From assembly GCF_000003605.2 (NCBI RefSeq), contig NW_003158236.1, forward strand, positions 36,763 to 100,762: DNA of 64,000 nucleotides, written 5' to 3'. The stretch is from Saccoglossus kowalevskii. Taxonomy: Eukaryota; Hemichordata; Enteropneusta; Harrimaniidae. Position 1 is the stretch's first letter. Each line of letters begins with the position of its first letter. Shown here piece after piece: positions 36,212 to 48,875 of the stretch. A program made the position numbers and the translations under genes. The notes beneath the pieces are model-generated. The model was given only the letters and a program-made list of their open reading frames with translations. It was not told the DNA's origin and searched no databases.

Positions 36212-36432
36212 AATACATTACATTGTCAGTTATTTTGTGTCACATTATCGGTTGAAAAATCAATCTAATACATTATCGGTTATTTTGTGTTACATTATCG
36301 GTTGCCATTTTTGTTACATTATTGGTTGCGAGTTGTTACATTATCGGGTTTTATTACAATATCGGTTAATTTGTGTTACATTATCGGTTAATAATACAAT
36401 ATCAGAAATTTATTACATTATCGGGTCCAACA
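36212..36432 (-). repeat. Right terminal inverted repeat of the 3.08-kb element
   Basis: About nine occurrences of TTACATTATCGGTT-like words. Inverted relative to 33357-33540, with the shared core GTTATTTTGTGTTACATTAT and TTACAATATCGGTTAATTTG. Confidence 0.87.
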
Positions 36433-36437
36433 ACTAG

Positions 36438-36516
36438 TCTAATTAATTTATCGAAGTGGAACGACATTGTCTTTAAATGCAGATTAGATTTATCGTCAAC
36501 TTTTTCTTTCACAAAC
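36438..36516 (-). mobile_element. Upstream continuation of the split LINE
   Basis: On the minus strand this reads NLHLKTMSFHFDKLIR up to the insertion site. Joined across the inserted element to LVLVCGSDIWG it gives the LINE pattern FDKL(I/V)R....YG(S/C)(E/D)IWG with correct spacing. Upstream, the frame runs into the 45-bp tandem array at 36517 and LINE similarity is no longer recognisable. Confidence 0.65.
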
Positions 36517-36706
36517 ATGGAGACATTGTGTGAACCTCCTATACCTGCCATATACTCAGTGATGGAGACATTGTGTGAACCTCCTATACCTGCCATATAC
36601 TCAGTGATGGAGACATTGTGTGAACCTCCTATACCTGCCATATACTCAGTGATGGAGACATTGTGTGAACCTCCTATACCTGCCATATACTCAGTGATGG
36701 AGACAG
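36517..36706. repeat. 45-bp tandem repeat, four identical units plus a partial fifth
   Basis: Units start at 36517, 36562, 36607, 36652 and 36697 (partial). The four full units are identical. Because 45 is divisible by 3 and stops are absent, both strands stay open: METLCEPPIPAIYSV per unit on +, MAGIGGSHNVSITEY on minus. Perfect identity implies recent expansion, or an assembly effect. No evidence for translation. Confidence 0.97.
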
Positions 36707-39700
36707 GTCAAAGTATAGCATCGATGGAAATGTACAACTGTGCCTTAATGCGTTGTAATGTCTTAACTCTAAATAGTTTATCGTCTAAACTCTGTCTTAA
36801 ACTCTGTCTTCATCAAGTTACAAAGTGATGTTCGGTAATTGCGGAAAAAGTACAGTTCTCATTATATCGTAATTAGGTCGTTATAAGCCACGCTTCGTCG
36901 ATAATTATAATCTATGTAGCAGTCAATGTGATATTTATCTTTTCAGACGATAAATCGTGGCAGTTGATTCAATGTTTTTTAACATAGCCACATTAAGGTG
37001 TCCATTAAGTATTTTAAAAGAACCCAGAGATTGGTTAATATTCAAAATCCAGTTACAAAGTTCTCGATGCTTTATTACGAGTCCGACTCTCATATAAAGA
37101 TAATCTTACTTATTATTTGTTGTTGTTGCTGATGAGCGTAAACCACAAATAGTTGATGGTAGTTGACGAACATCATTTTCGTAAATGACCATGCCCATAT
37201 TTTAAAAAAACCACGCTCACTATCTTTAAAACCACATTCAAATTGTGACTCGATGTTCAATTACCGAAAATCCAGTTACGAGCAACACAAATTTGCGTTG
37301 TTGTATAACGTCCACATTTAGTAACTTGAACAGTTAACCTAATTTTGAGTTAATAACTGGGAATTTAATATCAATGATGAATTACCATAAGCGGACGTAA
37401 CTCTAAATTAAAATTCGAATTAAAAAATGAGAACGTTAAACAACACCAACAATCTGTGTTGCCCTTTATTCTAGGTTCGAAGCCCGAGCAATGTATCATA
37501 GCTATTCTCAGTGCACTGACTGTCTCTATTGGCAGTAGAAGAGAGAAGCTACTTGTACAAAGCATATATCTCGTCAAGATTTGAAGTAGAGCTGACGTCT
37601 ATCACTTGCAATAACAATATTTGTCGTTCAGGGAGTTCGAATAACTGGTATAGGATGCTCCAATTACATTCATATTTCTATTCTCACGGTCTAACGGAAT
37701 CGAATGCGACGCAGACACTTTTTCCGTGCGTTGTTTTACAGTTCACGTAAAGGTCACGACATTTTTTATCGGCTGCTGTCCTTTTATAGGTGCAATATTT
37801 TGTTTATAATATATTGTTTGATTCCGCCTGTTGATGAATACTTCGAGAGTATTAATCCATGAGATATAGTGTCGCATCATTTTTTATTATTTCCTTTGAA
37901 ACCAGATGCCCGCACCATACGTGCATTGTTAAGCATACTGCAAACTGAGGTGATGCAGACGCTCAATCATAAACTAACAATGTCATTTTGCTGATCAAGG
38001 GTGCTTGTGGTCTTCAGGAAACTATTCCCGTAACAATTTTAGAAAGTGTTTATTTCTTAACATGCGGTTTGGATACCTTGCGCAATCAAAGGAATATCTT
38101 GATGAAAGTAGATACAAAGTTATAATAACATCACGTTCCAGGTGTGACGCGGTATTTTGCGCTGTTCAATTTTCTGTTTGATTACTAGTTCTTGCTCAAC
38201 TGTGGCATGTCTGCATGAACATATGCGAAGTAGACAAAATATACAGTTGTCGACCAGAAGTCATAAACAGTTGTAAAAACAACGTTAAAACACGCCGTGG
38301 TCGAGCTATTAACATGCGTAGTGATTACAAATAAATAGCTCAGACCGCACAGTGAAAATATTTTGCGCATTTAGGATTAGAGGCATCACTAGCTCCATTT
38401 ATAAACAAAAATGTATTATGATATATCATAAACAATCGCTGCACAAGCGTATCGACAACAAAAAAATGCCATACAGTGTGCTACAAAATAATTTAGTTTA
38501 CAATAAATCATATTTTAATTTGGTCTAAATATATATATATACAATATAAAACAACAGCAGCATAAAAGCTTGGCTATATTACATCCCTAAATGGTGAGCA
38601 GAATACGAAAACGGAATTTATGATACGTTTCTAAATTATGTCTTTTGAATGCAAAGGCAGTCACGTTATCATCAAAACAGATTTGAAGTCATCAAGAATC
38701 ACAGAACAGAACATATTATGGTTTGACGAGTGCGCATTGAAATTCGCAGAACATAATGTAGCATGGTTTGATTAGTGCGCATTGATATGCAAAGACAACA
38801 CTCATGGGTAGTCGGGATCATCGCTTTTAACGATAGCCTTCTTATGTGGAGAGTTCCTTTGGGAAAACTGTGCTCCACTTCATGACAGTCTGATCTATTT
38901 ATTCTTCAGCAGTTGCACATTAGAATAACTGTCTTCTAAATTACTTAAATTGTACTTGGACTCTCTCCTCAATATTCAGTAGAAATAACGTTACACCAAC
39001 TAATCTTGAAACATTTTCATTTGCATGATTTCACGTAATGTCGAAATTTAATATTTGTCTCTCAAACTCAACATTTATTCATTTATTTATGAATTTCCTT
39101 ACTTATTTTTTAAAGATACACACACATGTAGGCATCCTACCCATGGTGAAAATGCCATTTATATATTAGACGTAATATCGCGTGTTAGATGGTCTTGGGA
39201 GAACGCGCTTACCGGATTAAAAACAAAAGCAAACATATTTAACATATATCAAATAAAACAGACGTATTTTTTCAACTGCATAAATGAATGGAATTAAATT
39301 CCTCGAAACGTATATAAGATATACATTGTATTTAAAACACTCTAATTTAAATGCACCTGAGCTAAGTCACCAATCAAAGGGAATATGTTTTACTCCTTGA
39401 ATGAATATTACTCCTCACACAAAATATCCAAGTTACAATAGGTGTATTTAAAAGATATTTCAGACACATCAATTTGAATAGTGAATCTTATTCCCAAGTC
39501 TCAAATTATGTCTTAAAATCGCGTCCCTATGTTAATTTATAAAATAAAAATAGCCCACATTCATGATTGTGTAGTTGTTATGAACTACCTAGTTTGAATA
39601 ATTTAAAACGAGAGAGCCTCGTGAACAAACGTGTGTGAAGTTAGGTGGGTAGTTTCCATGGAGGTGAGAATCACCTTCGAAACATACATCCGGGGTTTTA

Positions 39701-40770
39701 CGTGACGACATTTCCTGTGATTGTTATAAACAAAACGAGTTCAGTCTCGGGCTATTCGACATTTGCCAGTGTTGTACATTATAGTGAAGCACATTAAGGT
39801 AGAAGCCTTGTTATAATTTTTGACAAAATTAGTCATAAATCGCATGACAATGTTCATTACTTTATTATGTACAATCATGAAGTTAATGTCTCATGGTACA
39901 ATTAAATAGCATTATTTTGTGTTTTACAGTTAAGCTGTTTGAGAATCGTGTTCTAATATTTCTTGAAAATTTATATTTTTAGAACAATTCCATAGAACAC
40001 AATGTTCAAGAAAAATTGCATTTTCACACTTTTTAAAACCCAGATTTTTTAAATAATTCAGAACAACAAAAAGTAATCTATCATTAACAATATATGATTT
40101 CTTCAGCCCATGTCACCAGGCTAGATTTTGAGATATTGCATATTTTTGCCATAAGAACCTATAGTAAAATTGTTATAATAGTGTCAAAATGGCGATTTTC
40201 CACTAAAATACAACCATCACTTCTCGAGAAAAAACAAAAGGCTGGTGAACCCCTACTTTTTGTAGGTCAATATTGCTTTGGAGTAGTTTGGAGTACAAAT
40301 TGAATACATTCTGGGTATTTAAATTTATTAGTAGGCTTTCACCTTAAAATGAATATCTAGGAACTGGGCTTCGAGCCATACAGTACTGCTGTCACATAGG
40401 CTTTGGTTTATTTGACTTTCGCATAAACAAAAGTTCGCTGCATTGTGGCATCAGATCGTTTGAGAACACAACTAGAACTATCGGACCCATTTGATACGTG
40501 ATTCGGATAATTGTATTTATTTTGTCTCAGAGTGATGAGCTATACCCAAAAGCTCAGTACTCTATGGAATGGTAAGCATCTGTTTTCAGTGTACTTTCAG
40601 CGTTAATTGTCTTTTAGGTGTAACAGGATTATCTTTCGAAATTGCTGTGTCCGGACTGTAAGCAAAATACTCTGTGGGCAATTTTCCTATTAACATTGCT
40701 TTTTATAGCAGGCTTTGCTTATTGTCATATTTACATCACAGAATAATCCAAATCTTCTCTGAATTACAAG
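36707..40770. other. Intergenic stretch, no gene recognised
   Basis: Contains an imperfect two-fold repeat near 38700-38800 (ATGGTTTGA.GAGTGCGCATTGA-like words about 60 bp apart) and AT-rich tracts. A B-box-like GGTTCGAAGCC at about 37473 lacks the rest of a tRNA. Confidence 0.5.
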
Positions 40771-41892
40771 ATGTAAGATTCTAGATTGCAGGCTGCAGTG
40801 TTCTTGAACGGTACTGCAAAACGCTTAGCTTCAGAATGCAGGCTACATAATGCTTGAACAGCACTGCAACACGTGTGGCTCCGGTTTGTAGGCTGCAGTG
40901 TACTTGAACGGCACTGTAACACGCTCAGCTCTGGGATGCAGGCTGCAGAGTACTCGAACGGCACTGTAACACGCGCAGCTCTGGGATGCAGGCTGCAGAG
41001 TACTCGAACGGCACTGTAACACGCGCAGCTCTGGGATACAGGCTGCAGTGTACTTGAACGGCACTGTAACACGCGCAGCTCTGGGATGCAGGCTGCAGTG
41101 TACTTGAACGGCACTGTAACACGCGCAGCTCTGTATTGCAGGCTGCAGTGTACTTGAACGGCAGTGTAACACGCGCAGCTCTGGGATGCAGGCTGCAGTG
41201 TACTTGAACGGCACTGTAACACGCTCAGCTCTGTATTGCAGGCTGCAGTGTACTTGAACGGCACTGTAACACGCGCAGCTCTGTATTACAGGCTGCAGTG
41301 TACTTGAACGGCACTGCAACACGCGCAGCTCTGGGATGCAGGCTGCAGTGTACTTGAACGGCACTGTAACACGCTGAACTCTGTTTTGCAGGCTGCAGAG
41401 TACTTGAACGGCACTGTAACACTCACAGCTCTGGGATGCAGGCTGCAGTGTACTTGAACGGCACTGTAACACTCACAGCTCTGGAATGTAGGCTGCAGAG
41501 TACTTGAACGGCACTGTAACACGCGCAGCTCTGGAATGCAGGCAGCAGTGTACTTGAACGGCACTGTAACACGCGCAGCTCTGTATTGCAGGCTGCAGTG
41601 TACAGTGTACTTGAACGGCACTGTAACACGCGCAGCTCTGGGATGCAGGCTGCAGAGTACTCGAACGGCACTGTAACACGCGCAGCTCTGGGATGCAGGC
41701 TGCAGTGTACTTGAACGGCACTGTAACACGCGCAGCTCTGGGATGCAGGCTGCAGTGTACTTGAACGGCACTGTAACACGCGCAGCTCTGGAATGCAGGC
41801 TGCAGTGTACTTGAACGGCACTGTAACACTCACAGCTCTGTATTGCAGGCTGCAGTGTACTTGAAACATACTGTAACCGGCTCAGCTCTGGC
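40771..41892. repeat. 50-bp minisatellite, about 22 units
   Basis: The landmark GGCTGCAG recurs at 40791 and every 50 bp to 41591, then at 41648, 41698, 41748, 41798 and 41848; the single 57-bp step is a 7-bp duplication (TGTACAG). Units differ at a few positions (GGGATGCA, GTATTGCA or GGAATGCA before the landmark), and the two edges are most diverged. On the minus strand the unit has no stop in any frame, so open frames up to about 210 codons with a 50-residue period appear in all three frames (VPFKYTAAC, VLQCRSSTLQP, CYSAVQVHCSL). These follow from the repeat and are not called as genes. Confidence 0.98.
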
Positions 41893-42834
41893 TTTGAATG
41901 ACATATCCTGTTAAACAATTTTGAATGCTTAATACGTAATTACGTCCTATTAATTTTGAACCGTATGCAATATTTTGAAGACAATAGTGGAGACCTCCTT
42001 TTAACCTACTGCCGTTACATCACGACTTACATATGTCATACTTCAAGACAGACACCAAATAGGTGTTGAGTAGTTTTTCACCGACGTGAACGTATTTTAC
42101 TATTCAAACCGCTATAATTACGTTTCCATACAGTGACATTTTCATTGCACCCTGAACGGAAGGAACAGACGATCCAATGTAATATGACATTTCCGCATTT
42201 CCATGGCAACCGCTTTAACACACTACTGAAACATATATTTTCACCAGTGCATATAACATTACGTTTTATATCTTTCCTTCCTTGCTGACATACTTTAAGA
42301 GTATGTTATTTTTTACATTATGTTAACTCAATATCTAATGGCAATATATATCACGTGCAAGTCATGTGACGACGTATTTCTCGCAGAGACTTTCGGCCTT
42401 TTTTAAAATCAACTCAATATATAACAATTTTAGATACTAGTAGTTCTGAAAATGACACCTACAAACTTTGAAAGAAACCCGATCCTAGATGCCATATCGG
42501 GCCAGTGTATCAATGGCATGAGGTTATTTTTCTGACAATGACAAGAAAACTATGTAACATTTTAATTTTAAACGGGGTTTCAAGCTGTTCTGACACTGAA
42601 CAATCTACGAGATGTAAACTGTTGTGATTTTATTTTCACGTGAAAATATAACTTCAATGGAGTTCGCTTCGGAAATCTTATTAAAATAGAATAGAATTTA
42701 GTGTGAACTAAAACAAATATTATATAATTATTATTCACAACGTTAGCAGACGATAGCGACAACTCAAACTGCCTTACTTACATTTTCTGAGATTTCTTTT
42801 GCATCTCATGTTCGTTTGTTATCATTGCTTTTAC
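41893..42834. other. Intergenic stretch, nothing recognised
   Basis: AT-rich with no open frame of note and no repeat match to other parts of the window. Confidence 0.5.
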
Positions 42835-43315
42835 TAGCGTTCACGGGCAGCTCCTTAACACAGGCCAATAATGTAAAATGTCTTAGCCCGTGCTAAATAA
42901 CGCTAAGTACGTATTGAATCTTACCCGTTTTTTATTTTAATTAGCACGGGCTAATAAAGTGGCTCTGGTTAAGCTTCCAAAACGCCATCGTCAATGTTCA
43001 TTTGGACGATTTATTATTATATTCATAACTATTCATATCGGTATGCCTTTTCCGGCATGACAATCAACGCGAGCACATCAAGTGCAATGTGCTACTTCCT
43101 GTTATTCAGCAATTGACACCTCTGAATTTGCTTTGCCGTTGTTTTAAAACTGTAGAACTAACATGTACACCTTCCTTGTTACTGTACTGAGTAATTATAG
43201 TTAAAAGGATTGGTTATTTTTGTATATTCTTAACAAGTGTGTGCGTTCCTTAGCCCGTGCTAACTACTGGTCTATCCGATAAAGATATGAGATTAGCTTA
43301 AATCTTAGCCCGTAC
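42835..43315 (+). mobile_element. Dispersed repeat family C, copy B (uninterrupted)
   Basis: Homologous to 33651-34473 without the MITE. It preserves the pre-insertion sequence ATTCTTAACAAGTG near 43230. Several TTAGCCCGTGCTAA/TTAGCACGGGCTAA words occur in both orientations, giving it internal inverted symmetry. No coding potential. Confidence 0.85.
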
Positions 43316-46300
43316 CTAGTGTATCTTCTACTGTTATTTCAACTCTACACTAGTTATATATGCGTCTGTAGCTATTCTAGTTTCTGTTTACTTGTTTGTT
43401 CGAATCGAGTGTCTTCTCGAATAGTTGCTGTAAAATACTTTATTGAAAAAAAAATCACTGAATTGATTTTTGGGGTGTTTTGTATGGAGTTGAATGTAAA
43501 ATATTGAAACAACGGTATATTCGCTGGATTTTGTTTTCATTGAATCATTCCTTCAACGAAAATAGCGACAATTTATTTCAAGCGAGTATAAAATATTCCA
43601 CAGTAATCACAATACGTAAATCCTAGAGAAAGCATTTGAAACACACGCTATTGATTCACGGATGTACGTATATTCCGAACTATACAAATATGTGTACGGT
43701 ACTGGAGAATACAACAATGCTAGAATATCAGCTGTTTGGTCTGATAGCTGTAATATGAGGCACATTTTATTGGCTTAAATTTAAGTATTTGGAAAATATA
43801 CATCACGTTTTTAGAAAATGAAAAGTTGAATCAGGATACGTTGAGGGGTGATCAGATCGAATAGTGGCTACTTGAAGTAATTTGTTTAAACATACTTAAC
43901 ACGTTGAGTGTGACGTGGCATCTGCCATTCTACGAAGTCAACTAATAGACCATTTGCCGGTTTCTAGTGCTCGTGATAATCTGTCTGATTACGTCACCAT
44001 CCTGCAGTCTCGTTCGATGACGATTCATAACGCGCGTGATAACCAGTGTTTGTATGCAAAAACAAATGCACATAAAGACTACAGTTTTCCCACAATGCAA
44101 CAGCATTTCAAATAAACATGTAATTTGCAAATATGATATGATGTAATAGTTACATATTTTAAATATTTTATCACGACATGCTACGAAGTTACGATGAAAA
44201 AAAATGGTAGACTTTATGAGGTATTTTATCACAGATCGATATTTAGAGGAGTACTACTTAATTTTATCACAACTAGCTACGAGCTATGATGAAGAGATGG
44301 TAGACCTACTTCACCATAGGTATATATTTAAAAGAGAAATTACCAAATTATATCAAATACCGGATTTGATGATGCACCCGGACGAACATACCATACCTAC
44401 TACAACTTCATCTAATAACTACATGGAGCAGAATCACAGTTGTTGTAAACTCGGAACTAAAAAAAAAAACAGGCATTCACAAGTACAGTATACAACATGT
44501 GAGCTTGTTTATCTCACTATATAGGCCTAGTATATAATTTCCATACCAAGAACTTCAATACGCAGTCTGCTCAGTTGTGACAAACCGTCTTCGCTTTTCA
44601 GGTTTTTATAAACTGTGTATCTCATTATCCTGTATATGAAATCACTTGCTTGTTACGACATTTCACCAAGCCGAGATTTCTTCCCACTTGTCATCCGTGT
44701 TAGAAGGCGTTTAATAAACATGTCAGTGCTGTCCACTTGAAATACATCAAACTAGAGTAATAACGATTCAAGCCTAGACCTGTCACATAATTCATCAATT
44801 TCACCAGATTTCACTGTTTTCTTTCTACTTGAATCGTCTTAGATTGTAAAACATCGCAAAATACTTGCTCATCCTAAATTGACAATTTAATTTTTAATCA
44901 GTGATGTCAGAGGGCTTGTGTCGGAATTTATTGCAATGTAGGACATGCTTATTGCTCTCAGTGCGTGCAGCAAGGAAAGACGATACGCCTCACGGGAAGA
45001 TCGGACCTCATCCAAAGATAACACCGCGCGGAACTGAGCTGTCCAGTTAATGAAACGAGATATCGACCTGTATTTTAAATATTTTAGAAGTAGTCGAAAC
45101 ATATCATCACATTTCGGTTGAACTTAGATATAATACGGAATATCAACAGGGTACAGTTTATATAAAACCTACCTTTAATACTTACATTATGAATGAATGT
45201 GTTGTGTGATACTCTTGATCAGAGCCATATGTCTAAAGTATTCAGTTTTGACGCCTCCAACACGTGTTGGTCTGAAACAGACGTTGTCGCATGGCATTAT
45301 GGGCAATACGTGTATGAATAAACGAAGTCAGATGGAGAGGGGCATGTCCCGTAGCTTCACCGTATGCGACTCTGACATGTGTTCAGTGAAATTGAAAGAC
45401 CCGCGGATTTGCCGCTGAGATGCATTCCATGGTAACTCACTATGAGCGAATTCCCAGTGTATAGACAGTCGCAATTTCTTGGCAAACCTACGTGATAAAT
45501 AACACCGCCAAAACACACATGGTCATAAATCCATACATGTTTCAAATCAGTAAACAAATCCAAATCCCGGGACTAACAAAACAGATAACGGATTTACCAA
45601 ATCGATGATATTTGACTGATCAGCTTATAACCTTTGCGTAATGAGCTCAAGTAGTTTCCGTTTTGCTTCTAGCAATTATAATAATAAATCACATTTTAAT
45701 TATTCTGTGTTATAAAAATATTAACTATACAATGATTTATGTGTTATAAATAATGAATACGTACAGCTTGGTGAAAGCTTTCATTGGCGCCCCGGGAACT
45801 AAGTCGCGGCCACAACGCCTGCCCCAAAGTGACCTTGAAATCTCGTATATAAATAACAAAATCAATATGCGATGATGTAAATTGTCCCCTTGGAACGAAC
45901 ACAGCTGAATAAAATATGTTAAAAAGTGGTGATAATGGGAACTCTTCCAGAATGTTTAATGATGCCGGTGTGTGGCAGGTCAATGGCAAAGTGTCCCACG
46001 GCTTAACAAAATGGTATTATTTGATTGTAATGTTTTTACTGGAAGCCCAACAAAAAACAACAACAACAACAAAACAATCAAACAAAGAGAGTAAATAAAC
46101 ATTGTATAAGTAAAAAATGTCAATTATACTCAGCATAAATGTCACTGTATTACCATAACTAGATGTGCCCTTTTCACTGTATTCTAAAAATCATGTTAGA
46201 GCGCCAGCAGCAGTCGAAAATTCACAATATAATATATGGTTTGTAATACACAGTAACGCATGCGCAGGGCTTCTTAATAGTTTATATTATTCGCTCGAAG

Positions 46301-48799
46301 CTATACGTGTATGCGCAATGAGATGCACAGAAACGCGGGGACGCAAGTAGGCGACATCTTTATTAAGAGCGTACGTAAAAAAAATCGTAAAACCCCCCAA
46401 ATCAAACAGAGTAGACTGCTAGCTCCACATCCCAGATTGAATGACCTGTGCAATGGCGGATTGCATAACAACAGGGAGCCGCAAATGCAAACTCGGTAAA
46501 AGTCATTTGATACGTAGTATGCTGAGAGTACATCTACAACGACGTTAATTATTCGAGTAGGATTCGTAATGTATGGGCAATTTACTGCACTGCTCGCCGC
46601 CGATAAGCGGTATGAGAGTATCAGTGCCGGCAAATATATTATGAATACCACTATTTGTACGTAATTTGTGTGTAATCACAGTAGGCAAAGAAAGCAACCA
46701 CCGTAAATGAAATTTCAAAAACGCTAGTCGGCATCTCTAGTGTAATTATAATTCATCGACGAGTTTTTTTTCTGTTAGATGTCATACTGTTGCTTTTCTA
46801 ACCTGGATTGCAGTCATTTTCCTTTTAATGCGCGGACGCTAGACGTGCAAACAAACAACAAACAAACACACCCAGGTGTAAAAGACAGTCGAAAAAGGTC
46901 AAATTATTAAATACAGACCGTGTAGATAACCCTGGTGAAAAGCCAAACGGCAATAATTGTCACCGTCATGTAGCGCCACACTCGACGAATTGTACGTAAC
47001 ATTTTTCTTTCACGCAATGAATGAAACTTTTGGCGAAACGATCGAAACATATTGAGTACGAATGCATGCATGAGACTCACTCCTTACAAAATGACGATCT
47101 TTGCGCACAATGTTGCGCAACAGCGCCGTATAACAGGACATAACATTGTAACATAGTTCAACGAACAATTTGTACAACGACCTGCATTTTTAATCTGTGT
47201 CAATAATGACGTCACTTTTTGTCAATATTTGATTAGAGAGAATATAGCCAACGACGTGACAGTGCTCTAATTTCAATGCGAAATAGTCAAATAATTTACC
47301 AATACGTTTCCAGCTCAACTTAAATCACGACGAGCTCACGCTGCCAGCGCCACAGCTACATTTCATAAAATTATCACGCGACTGACGTTAAACATAAAGT
47401 TCATTAAAAATGTCCTCTCACTAAAGGTTTGCTTGGCTGACGTTCAGCGCGTACTCTTCAACACGTTGTAGTCTTTAGATCACCGTTCCACTACCATCTC
47501 CGCTCCCAAAGTGGTTCTAGCTCGGATTTATCGAACATCATTTCATTGTGGCTGCTGATTTTCCACTATCATTAGCCAATGAGTGGTTCTTGCTGATCTT
47601 CGTGTTTTTGTCCTGAGAGCGTCCACTGTATGTCGCTCGTCGCAAAATATGGGTTCTCATATTACCCAAACAGGTTAGTTGTTCATGTATTTGCATCTAC
47701 TTCCATTTATCCATCTTTATTTCCCTCTCCGATCTATCTAGGTGGTCGGGTATATTTCACTCCCAGTATTCCCTGCCGGCAATTCCGCCATGGATCACTG
47801 ACGTATCAACTGAATACCAATTCTAAACAGACTCATTGACGCTCGTCGTTCGTCACTTGGACTAAACACAGAAACTGTAACTAAGATTTTGACCATACTT
47901 TATTGCTGAAGTTTTGTTAGCTGGCATTTAAAATCAGCAAGATAAACTTGAAAATAGCTGTCGATATGAGAATCCTGTTAGAAAACGTAAGTGTTTTTGA
48001 GTTGTGTACTTCGACGGTAGCAGAAACGAGTTGTCACACTCACGGTTTTTATGAATCGAGAGGTACTTTCAAGGAACACTTTAAGGCGTCGAACTCGAAC
48101 GTACAAGGCGACGGTGCTTATTTCAGATAGCGATAACAAATCATTAATTACATCATATCATGTGTGCTAAGGATGATGAGTCTATTTCAGGCTATTAATT
48201 GGCCTTCTAAATAATTACATTCAAAAAATTCCTAAAGATAAGGTTCTGTCTTTACATGGCCCAACAATACAATGGCATTCGGGAAACACTACATCCACCA
48301 CACCACCACCAAGGCCATATGGTACGTCTTCACTAGAACCGCGCTACTATTGGACAGCTTGGTATGAACTGATATTCAGCTTCAACAGAAATCTTCGTTA
48401 CTAAGGTAACTTGGATAAATTGATCCTCATCACACCTATCAATGACGTAACCAAGACGTTGAGCACGTGTTTGGTATATCTGAAGTTTCCAACCAACTTT
48501 TTGAGAACGCAATGTAATCATTTTGAAGTGATTTGAGACTCTCATATCTGTTTTGCAATCATTGCACAATGCACATATGTCGTATTTAATTATCCTTGAG
48601 GTAGAAAGTCTGAGATCACCGTTCGCTTTCACGCACGTAACCAATTTCCTTACTCAGGTTTCACAACGGTACATATTGGTAAGACAAAAGACATGTCAAA
48701 CGCCTGTGCTCTGTGAGGAATTGTAATACTGTTTAACATGTGCGTTATATAATTTGAATCATAGCTCCAAGACCGTGAAGTAGAAAGCAATAAGTCAAG
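43316..48799. other. Intergenic stretch, no gene recognised
   Basis: Short open frames only (the longest about 100-115 codons, at 44204-44524, 46301-46651 and 48333-48644), without family motifs or supporting splice structure. A slightly GC-richer patch lies near 45780-45840. CAA-rich simple sequence occurs near 46045-46085 and 46850-46870. Confidence 0.5.
48742..48753 (+). promoter_or_regulatory. Possible TATA element upstream of the 48800 exon
   Basis: GTTATATAATTT lies about 50 bp before the proposed start codon, allowing a short 5' leader. A weak call, since such words are common in AT-rich DNA. Confidence 0.2.
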
Positions 48800-48875
48800 A
48801 TGGCTGCCGTGCAGAAGTTTTGTCGCCAAGGATTATGCTTGCTAATTTGCATATTCACGTCCAACCTTATACGAG
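48800..48875 (+). CDS. Possible signal-peptide first exon of an unidentified gene
   Basis: An ATG in a good context (GTCAAGATGG) opens 25 codons: MAAVQKFCRQGLCLLICIF then TSNLIR. This has a basic start, a hydrophobic core and a polar end, as in a secretory signal peptide. It runs straight into a consensus donor, GAG|GTAAGC, after one base of the next codon (phase 1). First exons of Cys-loop receptor genes typically encode the signal peptide and end in phase 1, so a tandem receptor paralogue is conceivable. No second exon with ligand-binding-domain motifs was found before the window ends. The product is therefore unknown, and the exon itself is a prediction. Confidence 0.4.

Larger units (their letters stand above)
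33357..36432. mobile_element. 3.08-kb DNA element with long, internally repetitive inverted termini, inserted in the LINE
   Basis: The two ends (about 33357-33540 and 36212-36432) are imperfect inverted copies built from a recurring word, TTACATTATCGGTT with variants; the outermost bases are TGCTG on the left and, inverted, TGTTG on the right. ACTAG flanks both sides (33352-33356 and 36433-36437), a 5-bp target duplication (4 bp if one more base belongs to the element). Removing the element and one ACTAG restores the LINE frame exactly. The interior contains other repeats (33651-34473, 35393-35539) and no recognisable transposase, so this copy is non-autonomous. The superfamily is undetermined. 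Confidence 0.82.

Noticed and set aside
33357-36432. LTR-type retroelement because the ends look like TG...CA with a 5-bp duplication
   Set aside because: The terminal sequences are inverted, not direct, repeats and no retroelement coding was seen between them.
36373-36828. 151-codon + strand frame with METLCEPPIPAIYSV repeats
   Set aside because: Produced by the 45-bp tandem array and the end of the inverted-repeat element; both strands are equally open.
37460-37500. tRNA gene suggested by GGTTCGAAGCC
   Set aside because: No A box at the right distance and no acceptor-stem pairing around it.
40764-41918. Seven overlapping minus-strand open frames of 65-210 codons
   Set aside because: All arise from the 50-bp minisatellite, which lacks stops in every minus frame; no start context, splice structure or family motif.
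48333-48644. 103-codon minus-strand frame as a gene
   Set aside because: No recognised motif, no splice context, and such lengths occur by chance in this window.
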